Positions 1-11,588 of a DNA stretch of 64,000 bases are shown piece by piece (the first letter of the stretch is position 1; every line of letters begins with the position of its first letter). The position numbers were made by a program, and so were the translations under genes. Where the stretch lies: assembly GCF_021535045.1 (NCBI RefSeq), contig NZ_CP091056.1:1550001-1614000 (forward strand), given 5' to 3'. Below the pieces are notes generated by a model. The model did not search any database, was not told the DNA's origin, and worked only from the letters and a program-made list of their open reading frames with translations. Source of the stretch: Ornithinimicrobium sp. INDO-MA30-4 (GTDB lineage Bacteria > Actinomycetota > Actinomycetes > Actinomycetales > Dermatophilaceae).

Positions 1-143
1 CCTATGGGGACGACCTGCGCGAAGTCGGCGCCGAAACTCGCCAGCGGATTGACGGCACCATCACCAAGCTTCTCGGCCCGTTGCCCGGCTGGAACCCCAC
101 CACCAGCATTCGAGTCCACATCTGCGATATCAGGACGGTGTAG
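1..143 (+). CDS. C-terminal end of an Asp23/Gls24-like protein (partial)
   Basis: An open frame enters from the window edge and ends at TAG 141-143, giving about 46 residues. The visible part reads YGDDLREVGAETRQRI, then a hydrophobic stretch, and ends in IRVHICDIRTV. The pattern 'YG.(D/N)L.EV...R.R(I/V)' followed by a terminal 'V.V.I.D(V/I)' strand is what the C-terminus of Asp23/Gls24 (DUF322) envelope-stress proteins looks like. The N-terminal half is outside the window, so the family call is tentative. The next gene begins 8 bases after this stop on the same strand, so the two may be co-transcribed. Confidence 0.5.
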   Translation, partial: YGDDLREVGAETRQRIDGTITKLLGPLPGWNPTTSIRVHICDIRTV

Positions 144-151
144 ACAGCCTC

Positions 152-1458
152 ATGAGCAAGAAAACTGAGCACGAAGTGATCCGGCTCAGCGAAGAGCGCG
201 ACCTTGATCGTCTCGCGCATCTAGAACATGCCACCTGGTTCTCCCCCACCGCTGGCGGGACAGCGGCCGATGCCATTGGGGCGCTCGACTTCAATTCCAC
301 TGGCGCTGTCGAAATGCCTGCGCGGGCGGAGTTCGGCCAAACCTCGCAAGCGACGCCGCTCGGCGGGGTTTATGGCGCCTTCGATATGAGCGTCACCGTG
401 CCGATGGCCCAGGGCGTGGCCCCCATTCCGATGTCAGGACTGACCTGGGTCGCCGTCCATCCCGACATGCGCCGCCGTGGTGTGCTGCGAGCGCTGATGA
501 GCGACTACCTCAATCGCGTTCACGACGAGGGCCGGTATGCGGTGGCTGGGTTGCACGCGTCCGACCCCGGTATCTACGGACGCTTTGGCTATGAGGTAGC
601 CAGCTTTGATGCGCAGTACAAACTGAGCCATGGGGCCACGCTGCAGGCACCGCAAGCCATCAGCGACGCGGCCGACGCGCTCGAGACGACTTTGCTGCCT
701 TCCGATGGGCCTGGCGTGCTGGATGCGATTCACCAAGCGCATCAGCGGGCAGGGGCGTTTCGCTCGGTGCCGCGACTCGATCCGCGGGCTTGACCAACAA
801 CGACTACCGAGACTTCCCCAAGGCCCGGGGCAGCAAGGAAAAGGTCCAGGTCATTTTTGTGTTGCAGGACGGGCAGCCAATTGGCTACGCATCGTTCCGC
901 CGAGATTCGGACTGGTCTGACCTTGGCGTGGCCTCGGGTTCAGTGACGATGCGCGAGATCTTTGCCGAAAGCGACGCCGCGCTGCTTGCACTGGCCCGTC
1001 GGCTGACGACGCTGGACCTCACCACCAGCATCAAAATCTGGGATCGCCGGATGGACGACCCATTGCTGTGGTGGGCCGGTGGGCCGCGCAACATCAACGT
1101 GCGCGTAGGTGACTCACCGTGGCTACGCCTTGTCGACGTGCCGAGGGCGCTGGCTCAGCGCGGCTATGCGTCTCCCGTTGATGTGGTCTTGGGGATTGCC
1201 GACGCATATTGCCCGTGGAACTCTGGGCGTTGGCGCCTCACGATTGACGATGCGGGGCAAGCGCACTGCTCGCGGACGCAAGATGACGCAGATCTGGAGT
1301 TGCCGGTCCAGGCGCTCGCTGCCGCATACCTCGGTGGTCGTTCGTTGGTGAGCCAGGCGCCGATTCACGGAGTTGTGGACCACACGCCCGGCGCCCTGAC
1401 TCGGTTGTCGCGGGCAATGCGTAGCGACATCGAGCCTATGGGCGCCATCGGCTTTTAG
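152..1458 (+). CDS. Eis-like GNAT N-acetyltransferase (frameshifted in assembly)
   Basis: About 435 residues once joined. Residues about 100-115 (VHPDMRRRGVLRALM) form the acetyl-CoA pyrophosphate loop of GNAT enzymes. The segment ASDPGIYGRFGYE holds the conserved tyrosine of the Eis family. The C-terminal third is an SCP2-like sterol-carrier fold ending in phenylalanine (GAIGF), as in mycobacterial Eis, where the terminal carboxylate takes part in catalysis. Eis enzymes acetylate amines, including aminoglycosides in Mycobacterium; the substrate here is unknown. The frame breaks near 780-792 (a missing base would restore RAWTNNDYRDF), so the two halves form one gene. Its stop abuts the menD stop on the other strand. 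Confidence 0.85.
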
Positions 1459-3160
1459 TCAGCCGAGCTGAGCGGCAGAGCGCAGATCCGCGCGCCGTTG
1501 CCGGTGTTGCGCCGGGTCAACCGTGATCTCGATGACTCGAATGCCCGCTGCCTCCTGGGCCAAGGCTGCAGTGAGGTCAGCCACCGTGCCGACGCGCTGG
1601 TGCCGGGCACCATAGCCCGCGCACAGGGCGCTGAGTTTGGCCCCGGTTGGCGTGGCAAAGAGTCGCTGGAATGAGTCGTCTCGCGCCGCGCCATATTCGA
1701 GGGTGCTGAAGATGCCACCGCCATCATCGTTGAGCACCACGATCCTCAGGTCTGGGCGCGTTTCGGTTGGACCGATCAGCAGGCCATTGATGTCGTGCAG
1801 GAAGGTGAGATCGCCGAGCAGCAGCGTCGTCGGCGCCTTGGTGCTGAGCGCGATGCCAACAGCCGTGGAGGTTGTGCCGTCGATCCCGGCCAACCCGCGG
1901 TTGCCGACCACCGTCACAGATTCGGTATGCGGGGCGCGGGCGTAGTCCAAGTCACGGGCGGCGTTGCTTGAGCCCACGACGAGGATGCCGCCTTCGGGGA
2001 CAGCGTCGCGAGTGGCCGCAGCAATATCAACTCCGGTTGGACTGTGCGCGTCCGACACCGCCGTTGAGTCGGCCAGTCGGCGGGCGAGTCGATCGCCAGC
2101 CGATTGCCAGGCCTGTGCCCAGGCCACATCGACAGGCGCGGGCTCGGCAGCGAGCCAAGAGTTGAGCGCCGTGACCCGCTCAACCACATGGCCCGGGTCT
2201 GCCCAGGTGTTGGTGGCGCTCACGTGTTCGACCCGAATGTCGCTCCGGCGCGTCAGGGTGGCGATGTCGCGGCTGAGGGTGAGCCGCCCAACGGTGACGA
2301 CTCGGCGGGTGGGGTGGGCCTCAAGCAGCGACTCGTTGGCCAGCAACAGGCTGCCGTGCGGCAAAACTTCTCCGGGGTCCTGCCCCGAAGGGCTCGGCGA
2401 TGATCGGCCAGCCAGCCCGGGCGGCGTGCCTGACCACGCGAGCGACGTCGGCTGAGTCGGGCAGATCGCCCACGACCAGCAGAGTCTTGCTCTCCCTTTC
2501 GGGGCGTTTTGTCCGCTCAGGTGCCGAAGCGGCTGACTGCGCCACAGCGACCCATGGCTTTGATTCGGGCCGACCAGCAAAGTCCGACGGCAATTCACTG
2601 CCAGGCTGCGATGGCGAGAGCGGGTCAGCGAAACCAATGTTTAGGTGGACTGGGCCAGCCATCGTGCCGACTGAGCCGGTCGCGGCTGCGTAGCCACGGC
2701 AGATTGTGCTGCGCCACAGTGGCATTTCGCTGGCCTCGCCAACCGGGGCGGGCAGATCGAACTCATAGCGGACACAGCCGCCAAACATCCCCGGCTGCGT
2801 GGTTGTCTGGTTGGCCCCAGTCCCCCGCAGCTGAGCGGGTCTATCGGCAGACAAGACGATGAGCGGAACACCCGCGTGATCTGCCTCTAGGACGGCTGGG
2901 TGCAGATTGGCCACCGCCGTGCCTGACGTCATGATGACCGCGGCTGGAACTCGAGTGACCTTGGCCAGGCCGAGCGCCAGAAATCCCGCCGATCGCTCGT
3001 CGACGCGTACGTGAAGTTGCAGGCGACCTTGTCGCTCGGCCTGCTCCACCGCATACGCCAAGGGCGCGGAGCGCGACCCTGGGCTGAGCACGACGTGCCG
3101 AACGCCGCACCGGATCATCTCGTCGACGACGACGCTTGCCAACAGCTCAGCGGGATTCAC
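1459..3160 (-). CDS. menD: 2-succinyl-5-enolpyruvyl-6-hydroxy-3-cyclohexene-1-carboxylate synthase MenD
   Basis: About 567 residues, the normal MenD length. The thiamine-diphosphate enzyme joins 2-oxoglutarate to isochorismate in menaquinone synthesis. The N-terminus (RHVVLSPGSRSAPLAYA, then DERSAGFLALGLAK and TSGTAVANLHPAVLEA) is diagnostic of MenD. The C-terminal ThDP-binding half contains LLLGDLTFLHDINGL at about residue 450. The frame shifts once around 2340-2640, so the gene reads as two overlapping pieces. Because both halves are perfectly conserved, I take this as an assembly indel. The gene stands alone; no other men gene is visible. It converges on the Eis-like gene with adjacent stop codons. 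Confidence 0.93.
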
Positions 3161-3243
3161 GCCCCAATCCTGCCATTAGCGAAATACCCCTGCACTTGGC
3201 GCGAGGCACCAAGTGGGGACCCGGTCAAGATAGCCTAGGCAGA

Positions 3244-5470
3244 ATGCCCGACCAGCCCCGCTCCTTGCCGATGATCTGCGCGCTCGCAGCGATGCCGATC
3301 TGGCGATGTTGCTGGTCGCTCGGCCTGATTGGCCGCCCCACACCGACCGATGTCACGACGCTAGCGGCACGGGCGACGACCCGTTCCAGCGTGCAGCGTG
3401 CGCTGGACGCCCTCGACCTGGCACACCTGCATACCCTTGAAGCAGTTGTTGTGGGGCACCCGCCAGCCGCGCCGAAATCGCCCGCTTACTCGGCCAGCCA
3501 GTGCGCTCAGCCCTGGTCAAAAATGGTCACCGACTTAGCAACCTGGCGCTGACCTGGGAAAGCCCAGAGGGTATGCGGGTCCCGCGCACCGTCTCAGACG
3601 TGATCGGCGACCCGGCTGGCCTTGGCCCTGTGCTGCCCGATGTGCCCAAGCCCGCAGTGATCAAAGAAGCGCTAGGCGATGTCAACCGGCAAGGTCGCGC
3701 GTTGTTGGACGCGCTGACCTGGGGGCCAGCGACCGGGGTCTTGTCTGAAGCAGTGAGCAAGGGCGACACTGCGATTGGGTCAGCGGCCCGCAGCCTGATC
3801 CAGCAGGGGTTGCTGCATCGTGTCGACGCGTCACACGTCGTCCTGCCCCGCCAGGTTGGTTTGGTCCTGCGCGAGGGTCAACTTCACCAGCGCCCGTCTC
3901 TAGCCGCGAGTGAGGTAGAAGCAGCCGAGGTCGATGTCGACGTCGTGGATGCTACCGCTGGCGGGCGAGCCGCAGAGTTGCTGGTGCACAGCGCCGAACT
4001 GATCGACTTATGGGGCGCCGAGCCAGCGAAGGTGCTGCGCTCTGGCGGGCTATCGGTGCGTGACCTTGGCAAACTGGCCAACCACCTCGAGATGCCGGTT
4101 GACGAGACCGCTTGGCTGGTCGAGGTGATGCAGCATGCCGGCTTGATCGCCCGCGAGGACACCGACGATGCCACCTGGATGCCGACTGGTGAGGCTGACG
4201 ACTGGGTGGACCTGCCTCCCGCCCAGCGCTGGGCCGACCTAGCCAAAGCCTGGTGGACGATGCCTGCAGCCCCTCGCTCGTGGGACCTAGCGAGAGCGGT
4301 CGCATCAACGCCCTCAGCGTCAACACCTCTTGGCCAGCTGGACGCACTCGACGTCGGGATGTTTTGCACGCCCTGTCGACTCTGCCGATGGGCCAAGCCC
4401 CAGCGCCCGATGACCTCGTCGAATTGGTCCGCTGGCATCACCCCATCCGGATGGCCCGAGCCGGGGCGAGTGGCTCAACGCCCGGTGTCGATGTCGTGTT
4501 GCGCGAAGCCGAATGGGCTGGCGTGCTGGGGCGTGGAGCCTAGCACCGCTGGTCGCGCTCTGGTCAGCGGCGACTTTACGCAGGCTGGGTCCGCGATGGC
4601 CACGCACATCCCCGAGGCCGTCGACTATGTGCTGTTGCAGGCGGACCTCACGGCAATCGCCCCCGGCCGCCTCGATGGCCCCGCCCGTCAGGTGATGCGA
4701 TTGCTCGCCGACGTGGAGTCACGGGGTGGCGCCACCGTGCATCGGATCACCGAATCCAGCCTGCGCCGCGCGCTCGATTCCGGCTGGACAGCCGACCGAG
4801 TGATGACGGAGCTATCGGCGATCAGTCGCACCGGCATACCTCAGCCTTTGGAATATCTGGTGCGTGACATCTCCCGGCGCCATGGCGTGGCCCGGGTTGG
4901 TTCGTGCGCGGCCTATGTGCGCTCCGACGACGAGGCGTTGCTTGACCGACTGGAGGCTGACCGCGGCTTGAACCTGCTGCAGTTCCGCCGCATTGCCCCG
5001 ACTGTGGTGGTGACTCCTGTCCCAGCCACCACTGTTTTGGACCTGCTGCGCGAGCGCCAGTATGGGCCGGTCGCCGAAGGAGCTGATGGTGGAATCACCG
5101 TGGCCTCCGGTCGCCACCACCGCACTTCTCGTTCAGCGCGCCCCAGCATCGCTGCGGCGGGCGTCGATGCAGAAGTGGCGAGCCAAATCGTTGCTGTGAT
5201 GCGCAACGGCGAGACCGCTCGCCGCGCCGAAAGCGAGACGACGTGCCCACCAGCACTGACCCGGTCGTCACTCTTGCGCTGCTGCGCGAGGCCGCTGCGG
5301 AGGGGATGTCCGTCTGGATTGGCTATGTGGATGATGTGGGCGGAGTGCAGCGGACGCTGTTCCGACCGGCGCATGTTGAGGCTGGCCGAGTGCGTGGCAC
5401 GGTCGGCGATAGCGACGTCATGCGCACGCTGTTGTTGCACCGCATACGAGGTGCGCGTCCAGCTAAATAG
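3244..5470 (+). CDS. XPB-associated protein, Helicase_C_3 family (several assembly frameshifts)
   Basis: About 740 residues after joining. The start ATG 3244 opens MPDQPRSL, and the conserved N-terminus TLAARATTRSSVQRALDALD follows. The middle (residues about 90-400) carries winged-helix-like repeats such as TVSDVIGDPAGLGP and RVPRT. The C-terminal half contains IPQPLEYLVRDISRRHG and a WYL-like end (VWIGYVDDVGGVQRTLFRP). This is the actinobacterial family annotated as helicase-associated or XPB/Ssl2-like N-terminal domain, which commonly accompanies bacterial XPB; an xpb gene lies 11 kb downstream. It lacks Walker motifs, so it is not itself a helicase. Frame changes occur near 3270, 3345, 3500, 4290, 4540 and 5240. 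Confidence 0.75.
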
Positions 5471-5542
5471 CATCCACCGCAGCCAATCCACTTGTCTGTG
5501 ATTGGCCCTCCCAAAACGCGTTTCAGGCGCTAAGTTCCCTTT

Positions 5543-6914
5543 ATGGTGAACCCTGAAACCGCCTCAAAAATCCTGCTCGATGAGTCAGAGATGCCCACGC
5601 AGTGGTACAACATCGTGGCTGATTTGCCGGTGCCACCACCGCCCGCGCTGCACCCTGGCACTCATGAGCCCGCCGGCCCAGAAGACTTCGCGCCGCTCTT
5701 TCCGATGGCCCTGATTGAGCAAGAGGTCTCGACCGAGCGCTACATCGATATCCCCGGTGGCGTGTTGGACGTCTACAAACTGTGGCGCCCCAGCCCGCTC
5801 TATCGGGCCCGCCGCTTGGAAAAGTTGCTCGACACCCCCGCCAAGATCTACTACAAGTACGAAGGCGTCAGCCCGTCGGGGTCGCACAAGACCAACACCT
5901 CGGTGCCGCAGGCCTACTACAACCACCAAGAAGGCATCACCAAGCTGACCACCGAGACTGGCGCCGGCCAGTGGGGCAGCGCCCTGGCGTTTGCCACGGC
6001 GCAATACGGCATGGAGTGCGAGGTATGGCAGGTCGCCGCTTCGTATCGAGCCAAGCCCTATCGCCGGACCATGATGGAGATCTGGGGTGCCAGCGTGCAC
6101 GCCAGCCCCTCGGAGTTGACCGAGTTCGGTCGCAAATTGCTCGCCGAAAACCCCGACCACCCCGGCTCGTTGGGCATTGCGATCTCTGAGGCAGTGAGTG
6201 AGGCCGTCGCTGACCCCAAGACGCGGTATGCGCTGGGCTCCGTCCTCAACCACGTGCTCCTCCACCAAACCATCATTGGTGAGGAGGCCTTGCTGCAGTT
6301 GGCCAAGGTGGGTGATGTCCCCGATGTGTTGGTGGGCTGCACGGGTGGTGGGTCGAACTTTGGCGGCTTGGCTTCTCCCGTTCTTGCGGGAAAAGTTGGC
6401 CGGCAAGATGAACCCGACGATTCGCTGTGTTGAGCCTGCCGCGTGTCCGAGCCTGACCAAGGGCGAATACCGCTACGACTTTGGCGACACGGCTGGCCTG
6501 ACCCCGCTGATGAAGATGCACACGCTGGGTCACGACTTCGTGCCGGAGCCGATTCACGCCGGTGGTTTGCGCTATCACGGGATGAGCCCGTTGGTGTCGC
6601 ACATTTATGACCAAGGCTTGGTCGAAGCAATCTCGATCCCGCAGACCGAGTGCTTCGCAGGCGCGATTCAGTTTGCTCGCGCTGAGGGAATCGTGCCGGC
6701 CCTGGAGCCGACCCACGCCATCGCCGCTGCCGTGCGAGAAGCATTGGCAGCCAAGGAGGCTGGCGAAGAGCGAGTCATTTTGACGGCCCTGTGCGGTCAC
6801 GGCCACCTGGATCTTGCGTCATACGAGACCTACTTGGCTGGCACGATGACGGACCTCGATCTCTCCGATGACGCGATCGCCGAAGCGATGAAGTCGGTGC
6901 CGGTCCTGGGCTGA
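5543..6914 (+). CDS. trpB2: TrpB2-type tryptophan synthase beta chain-like PLP enzyme
   Basis: About 457 residues, longer than canonical TrpB and typical of the TrpB2 class. The PLP lysine lies in PSGSHKTN (about residue 115), and the phosphate-binding loop is [10 protein letters not shown] (about residue 269). The N-terminal region [19 protein letters not shown] is diagnostic of TrpB2. The family makes tryptophan from indole and serine (or phosphoserine) and often does not pair with TrpA. No trpA or other trp gene is nearby, which fits an indole-salvage role (inference). One frame change near 6390-6415 splits the C-terminal third; the continuation ...[14 protein letters not shown] is conserved. 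Confidence 0.9.
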
Positions 6915-6967
6915 GATCGGAGAGTAGCCCTAGCAGACGTCCAGGTCAGCCGCTAACGTCTACACCT

Positions 6968-8447
6968 ATGACTGCTGGGGTGGAACCACTCAAGAACGAG
7001 ACCAACTCACGCGATCGCTCAAACCTCAATGGGTTTGGGCGATCGCTTGGGGTCAGCCGTAGGTTGGGGCGCTTTCGTCCTGCCGACCGATTGGCTCGCG
7101 ACCGCGGGGCCAATGGGAACCATCCTCGGGCTTCTCATCGGAGCCGCGCTGATGTGTCTGATCGCCGTCAGTTATGGGCTGTTGATCCGCACGTTCCCGG
7201 TGTCCGGTGGCGAATACGCCTACACGTTCACGGCCTTCGGCCGCATTCACGCGTTCATTTGCGGTTGGTTTTTGACGCTCGGCTACACCTCGATTGTCGC
7301 GCTCAACGCCTCGGCACTAGCGCTGCTGTTTCGTCGCATGGTCCCGTGGCTCGTTGAGTGGGTGCCGCTATGGGAGATCGCCGGCTGGCAGGTGTATCTA
7401 GGCGAGGTGTTTGTCGCGAGCCTGGCTCTCATCGGCTTTGCCTTGCTCAACACTCGTGGCTCCTCGATGTCGGGGCGCTTGCAATATGCGTTCTGTGTCG
7501 TCATGTTGATCGCTGTCGGTTTCATCGTGGCCGGCGTCTTGCTCCACCCCGGCACACCCTGTCTAACCTGTCGCCGTCCTTCCCGACGCAAGTCGCGCCC
7601 GTATCGGCCATCCTGGCTATCGTCGCCATCGCGCCCTGGGCCTACGTCGGCTTCGACAACGTCCCGCAGGCAGCCGAAGAGTTCGACTTCCCGCCAGCTA
7701 AGGCTTTCGGCCTGATCGTGATGGCCATCTTGGCTGCGGCCGCTATCTATGTCGCGATGGTGTTGGCCACGGCGGCGGCCATCCCGTGGACGGAACTGGT
7801 CGCCAGCGAGCCAGCCTGGGGCACGGCGGACGGGTTGGCCTCACTTTGGCAACCTCGGCCTACTGACTCTGGCAGTCGGCGTTTCGATGGGAGTCTCGAC
7901 TGGACTCAACGGCTTCTATGTCTCGGCTAGTCGGCTGCTCTTTGCGATGGGGCGAGCCAAGGCCATCCCTGGTGCCTTCTCGACGCTACGTGGCCCAGGC
8001 AAAGCACCCGTGACCGCCATCATTTTTGTTTGCGCCATCACCCTGATCGCCCCATGGTTTGGCCGCGAGGCGCTGCTGTGGGTCGTCGACATGAGTTCAA
8101 TCGGCGTGACCATCGCCTACACCTACACGTGTTTGGCCGCCTTCAAACTGTTCCGCTGGTCGAATGCCCCGGCAGAACCGGGCGTGCCGGCTGAAGTGCG
8201 TTCAACAACCAAGAAGGTGCTTGCCGCTCTGGGAGCCATGACCGGCACGTCATTCTTCCTGTTGCTGATGGTGCCCGGATCACCTGCACACTTGAGCACT
8301 CCCTCCTTGGTGGCGCTCGGCGTATGGGTCGTGCTGGGTCTCATCTTCTTCGCATCGCGACGTAGCGCCTCGGCCAAGGTCAGCGATGAGGAGATGGAGT
8401 ATCTGATCCTGGGCGAAGACCACAAGATTGTGCGCCGCTCGTCCTAA
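6968..8447 (+). CDS. APC-family amino acid permease
   Basis: Roughly 490 residues in about 12 hydrophobic segments after joining. The signature region DRLGSAVGWGAFVLPTDW is the first-helix substrate motif of amino acid-polyamine-organocation transporters. Later helices include GGEYAYTFTAFGRIHAFICG, and WAYVGFDNVPQAAEEF is the TM6-7 motif conserved in this branch. It would import an amino acid or polyamine across the cytoplasmic membrane; the substrate cannot be read from sequence. It begins 54 bases after trpB2 and may be co-transcribed with it. The frame changes near 7020, 7560 and 7845. The start at 6968 is the first ATG, but the N-terminal tail is uncertain because of an indel. Confidence 0.82.
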
Positions 8448-8501
8448 CACGGGTGAGGGTTTACTCAACTGAGCTAGCCAGCCTGTGCCAAGCTGGCCTG
8501 T

Positions 8502-9472
8502 ATGGACAGCAGGGAGCCACAACGAGCGTGGCTACTCATGGCTGCGGGAGACAACCGCGGCCACGGCGGCAATGCTGGCTATGACGACCAGCACGACGCG
8601 TATTACTCATGGGACAGCAACGTTCCGAACTACTCAAAGGTCGAGATTGGCGACCCCATCGCGTTGTGGGATAAACGGCGCTTGCTGGGGATCTCGGTCA
8701 TTGAGGACATCGAGACTTCATCCGGGCCCAAACTGCTCCACCGCTGCCCCAACTGCAACCGGACACGGATCAGCCCACGCAAGACAAAATCCCCAAGTAC
8801 CGCTGCATGAAGTGCAACGTCGAGTTCAACGAGCCAGTCAGTAGCACCACCGAGGTGAAGCTATACCGAGCAAGGTATGACGCGGCATGGGTTTCGCTGG
8901 AAGGAGTCCTGGACGAACAAGCACTGCGTGCGTGCGCGGTCAACAGTGGGGACATCAACGCCATGCGTCCGCTGAATTGGGACGCGCTTCGTCGGGCCCT
9001 GGGGCACGAGCGCGTCACTCATGCGGTCGACCGTGTAACTGCCCGTGTTGATTTCCACTGGCGACCTGAGACTCTTCTAAACCTGGCACCGCAAGGATTC
9101 ACTGAGGAATTGGTCCGGGTCCGTCGAGGCCAAATGCGATTCCGTGAGCACCTACTCAAGGCCCAGGGCAACCTGTGTGCGTTTACCGGTGCCGCACCCG
9201 CCCAGGTGTTAGAAGCCGGTCACCTCTACAGCTATGCCCAGTTAGGCACGCACTTTGAACATGGTGGCTTGATGCTTCGCCGCGACATCCACCGACTATT
9301 CGACGACGGCATGCTGGCGGTGCGACCGCGCAGTTTGCGGATCGACGTTGCCCCGTGGCTGGAGAAATTTCCTCAATATGCTCAACTCCACGATGAACCG
9401 CTGCAGTTGCGCCTTCGGGACAGCCAGGTCAAGTGGCTCGATAAGCACTGGACTGAACATCGAGGCCAGTAG
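8502..9472 (+). CDS. PUA/EVE-like reader domain + zinc ribbon + HNH endonuclease
   Basis: About 323 residues. Residues 1-70 (AWLLMAAGD..., YYSWDS, GDPIALWDKRRLLGISVIE) look like a PUA/EVE/ASCH-type beta-barrel, a fold used to read modified bases. A CPNCNRTRI...YRCMKC zinc ribbon follows. The C-terminal third is an HNH (treble-clef) nuclease: GNLCAFTG, then EAGHLYSYA and LMLRRDIHRLFDDGML. A reader domain fused to HNH is the layout of modification-dependent (type IV) restriction enzymes, so I infer a role in cutting modified foreign DNA. It stands alone, with no methyltransferase beside it. One frame change near 8785 separates the reader from the zinc ribbon. Confidence 0.72.
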
Positions 9473-9489
9473 GCCTAGGAACGCGTGGC

Positions 9490-9519
9490 GGCTGGGGTGA
9501 GCGTTAATGCCGCCCAGCC
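9490..9519. terminator. Weak bidirectional hairpin between convergent genes
   Basis: The 7-base arms GGCTGGG (9490-9496) and CCCAGCC (9513-9519) flank a 16-base loop in the 74-base gap between the HNH gene and the convergent M13 peptidase gene. There is no T-tract, so this is only a candidate terminator. Confidence 0.3.
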
Positions 9520-9546
9520 CAACCGCTACCTAGAGATTCTCGTGCT

Positions 9547-11515
9547 CTAGAAGATGCGCACCCGGTCAGCTGGCTCAACCCAGAGCCCATCGCCCGGCGC
9601 TGTCTCAAAGGCTTCGTGGAAGGCATCGACGTTGCGGACGGTGTTGCCTCTCAGGTCTGCGGGCGCGTGCGGGTCAACTGAGAGCAGTCGCTTGGCCTCT
9701 TCGACGCGTGCCTTGCCCTGCCAGACGGCGGCGTAGCCCATAAAGAAGCGCTGCACGCCGGTGAGGCCGTCAATCTGTGGCGCTTCCTCGCCCGCTGCCA
9801 GCAGGTAGGCCGAAAGCGACATCTCCAGCCCGCATAGGTCACCAATATTTTCGCCGACGGTCAGCCCGCCATTGACCGTGGAGCCTGGCACCTCACGGGG
9901 TGACAACTCGCTGAACTGCGCGATCAGCCTTTGCGCACGCTCATCAAAAGCCGAACGGTCTGCCTCAGTCCACCAGTCGGTGAGTGACCCATCACCGGCA
10001 TAGCGCGAGCCTTGGTCATCAAAGCCGTGACCGATCTCGTGCGCAATCACCGCACCGATGCCGCCATAGTTCACCGCGTCATCGGCATCAACGTTGAAGA
10101 ACGGTGGCTGCAGAATGGCCGCGGGGAAGACGATCTCGTTAAGCATCGGGTGGTAGTAAGCGTTAACCGTCTGCGGGGTCATCAGCCACTCATCACGGTC
10201 GATCTCACCGCCAATTTGGCCAAGTCACGCGCGTTCTCAAAGGCGTTGCCACGCTTGACGTTCCCCCAGAGGTCGTCGGCTTCGATAGCCAGGTCGGAGT
10301 AGTCGCGGAAGGTCGGCGGGTGACCAATCTTGGGTCGGAAAGCATCGAGCTTTTCGAGTGCTCGCTCGCGGGTTTCGAGACCCATCCACTCCATGTCAGT
10401 GATCCGGCGCCGAAAGGCCTCCAGCACGTTGGTCACCAGCTCTTGCATCCGCTCACGAGCCTCATCCGGGTAGTGGCGAGCGACATACATCTCACCGGCA
10501 GCCTCACCAAGGTGTCCCTCGACCAAGCCAACGCCGCGCTTCCAGCGGGCACGGATCTCCGGGGTGCCACTCAACGTGCGACCGTTGAAGTCGAAGTTGA
10601 CCTCGACGAAGTCATCGCTCAAGAAGGGAGCAGCTGACTCCAGCAGGTCCACCACGAAGAAGGCCTGCCAGTCGGCCACCGGGGTGTTGGTCACCTCGTG
10701 AGCAATCGCCGTCAGCGCCTCAGGTTGACGCGCCACCACGTGAGCGAACGCGCCATCTGGTGCGCCCAAGCCTTCCGCCCAGGCAGCCCAGTCCCAGCCA
10801 GGTGTCAGATCAGCTAACTCCGACGCACTGACCTTGTTGAAGGACTTCACTGCGTCTCGTGAAGCGACGCGGTCTCGGTGCGACTTCGCGATGCGCTCCT
10901 GTAACGCATACACACGACCCACAGGGTCTTCCCCAGGTCGAGACCGGCTTGCTCCAGCGCCGGGGCAGCCAATTCCAAGAGCTCTGCGACGAACTTCTTG
11001 TATGCCTCACGAACCTCGGCGTGCTCGTCGTCGAAGTAATACGCCTCATCGGGCAGGCCGATGCCGCCCTGGTGCAGGTAGGCGACGTAGTCCTCGGGGC
11101 TGCTGGCGTCTGCGGTCACCCACATGTGCGCCAGCCCGCCAATGCCGTGCCGCTGCAGAATGGCCGAGGTGCGCACGACATCGCTGGGCGAAGCGACTGA
11201 CTTGATCAGCTTAAGGTCAGCCGTGAGCGGTGCAGCGCCCAACTCAGCCAGCCTGTCGGTGTCCATAAAACTGGCGTAGAGCGCCCCCACCTTGCCCGCA
11301 GCGCTTTGCGGGTCAGGCGAGGCTGCAGCCGCTTCTTCAATAAGTTGCTTGACGTTGCTCTCGGCTGCTTCGCGCAGCATGTCGAATGACCCGTAGCGCC
11401 CCCGGTCGCTCGGAATCTCAGTGTTGGCGATCCATCCACCATTGACGTGCCCAAAGAGGTCATCGGCTGGCCGGACTGCGGTGTCCATATGTTCGCGGTT
11501 AATCCCTGAATCCAT
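9547..11515 (-). CDS. M13 (neprilysin/PepO) family zinc metallopeptidase
   Basis: About 656 residues, the full M13 length. The zinc site VIAHEIGHGFDDQ (HExxH) is at about residue 490. The third ligand motif GENIGDLCG is at about 553. NAYYHPMLNEIVFPAAILQPPFF is the conserved M13 substrate-binding stretch. The C-terminus ends DRVRIF, close to the usual M13 ending. There is no signal peptide, as in many actinobacterial PepO proteins, which act as oligopeptidases. I prefer the start at 11515 (MDSGINREHMDTAVRPADDLF) over the upstream ATG at 11590, which would overlap the divergent gene. Frame changes near 10185 and 10900 are read as indels. Confidence 0.92.
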
Positions 11516-11588
11516 AACCCCACCGTAAGCCCTGGCACTGACAGGCATGGGCCGGGAACCGCTACCGTTGAGGATGCGTCGGAATGCC

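Noticed and set aside
5585-6460. 291-residue open frame antisense to trpB2
   Set aside because: It is the shadow of a conserved enzyme gene; no motif and no ribosome-binding site.
8455-8500. tRNA-like stretch (complement of CAACTGAGCTAGCC)
   Set aside because: Only a D-arm-like string is present; no acceptor stem, anticodon arm or T-loop can be folded around it.
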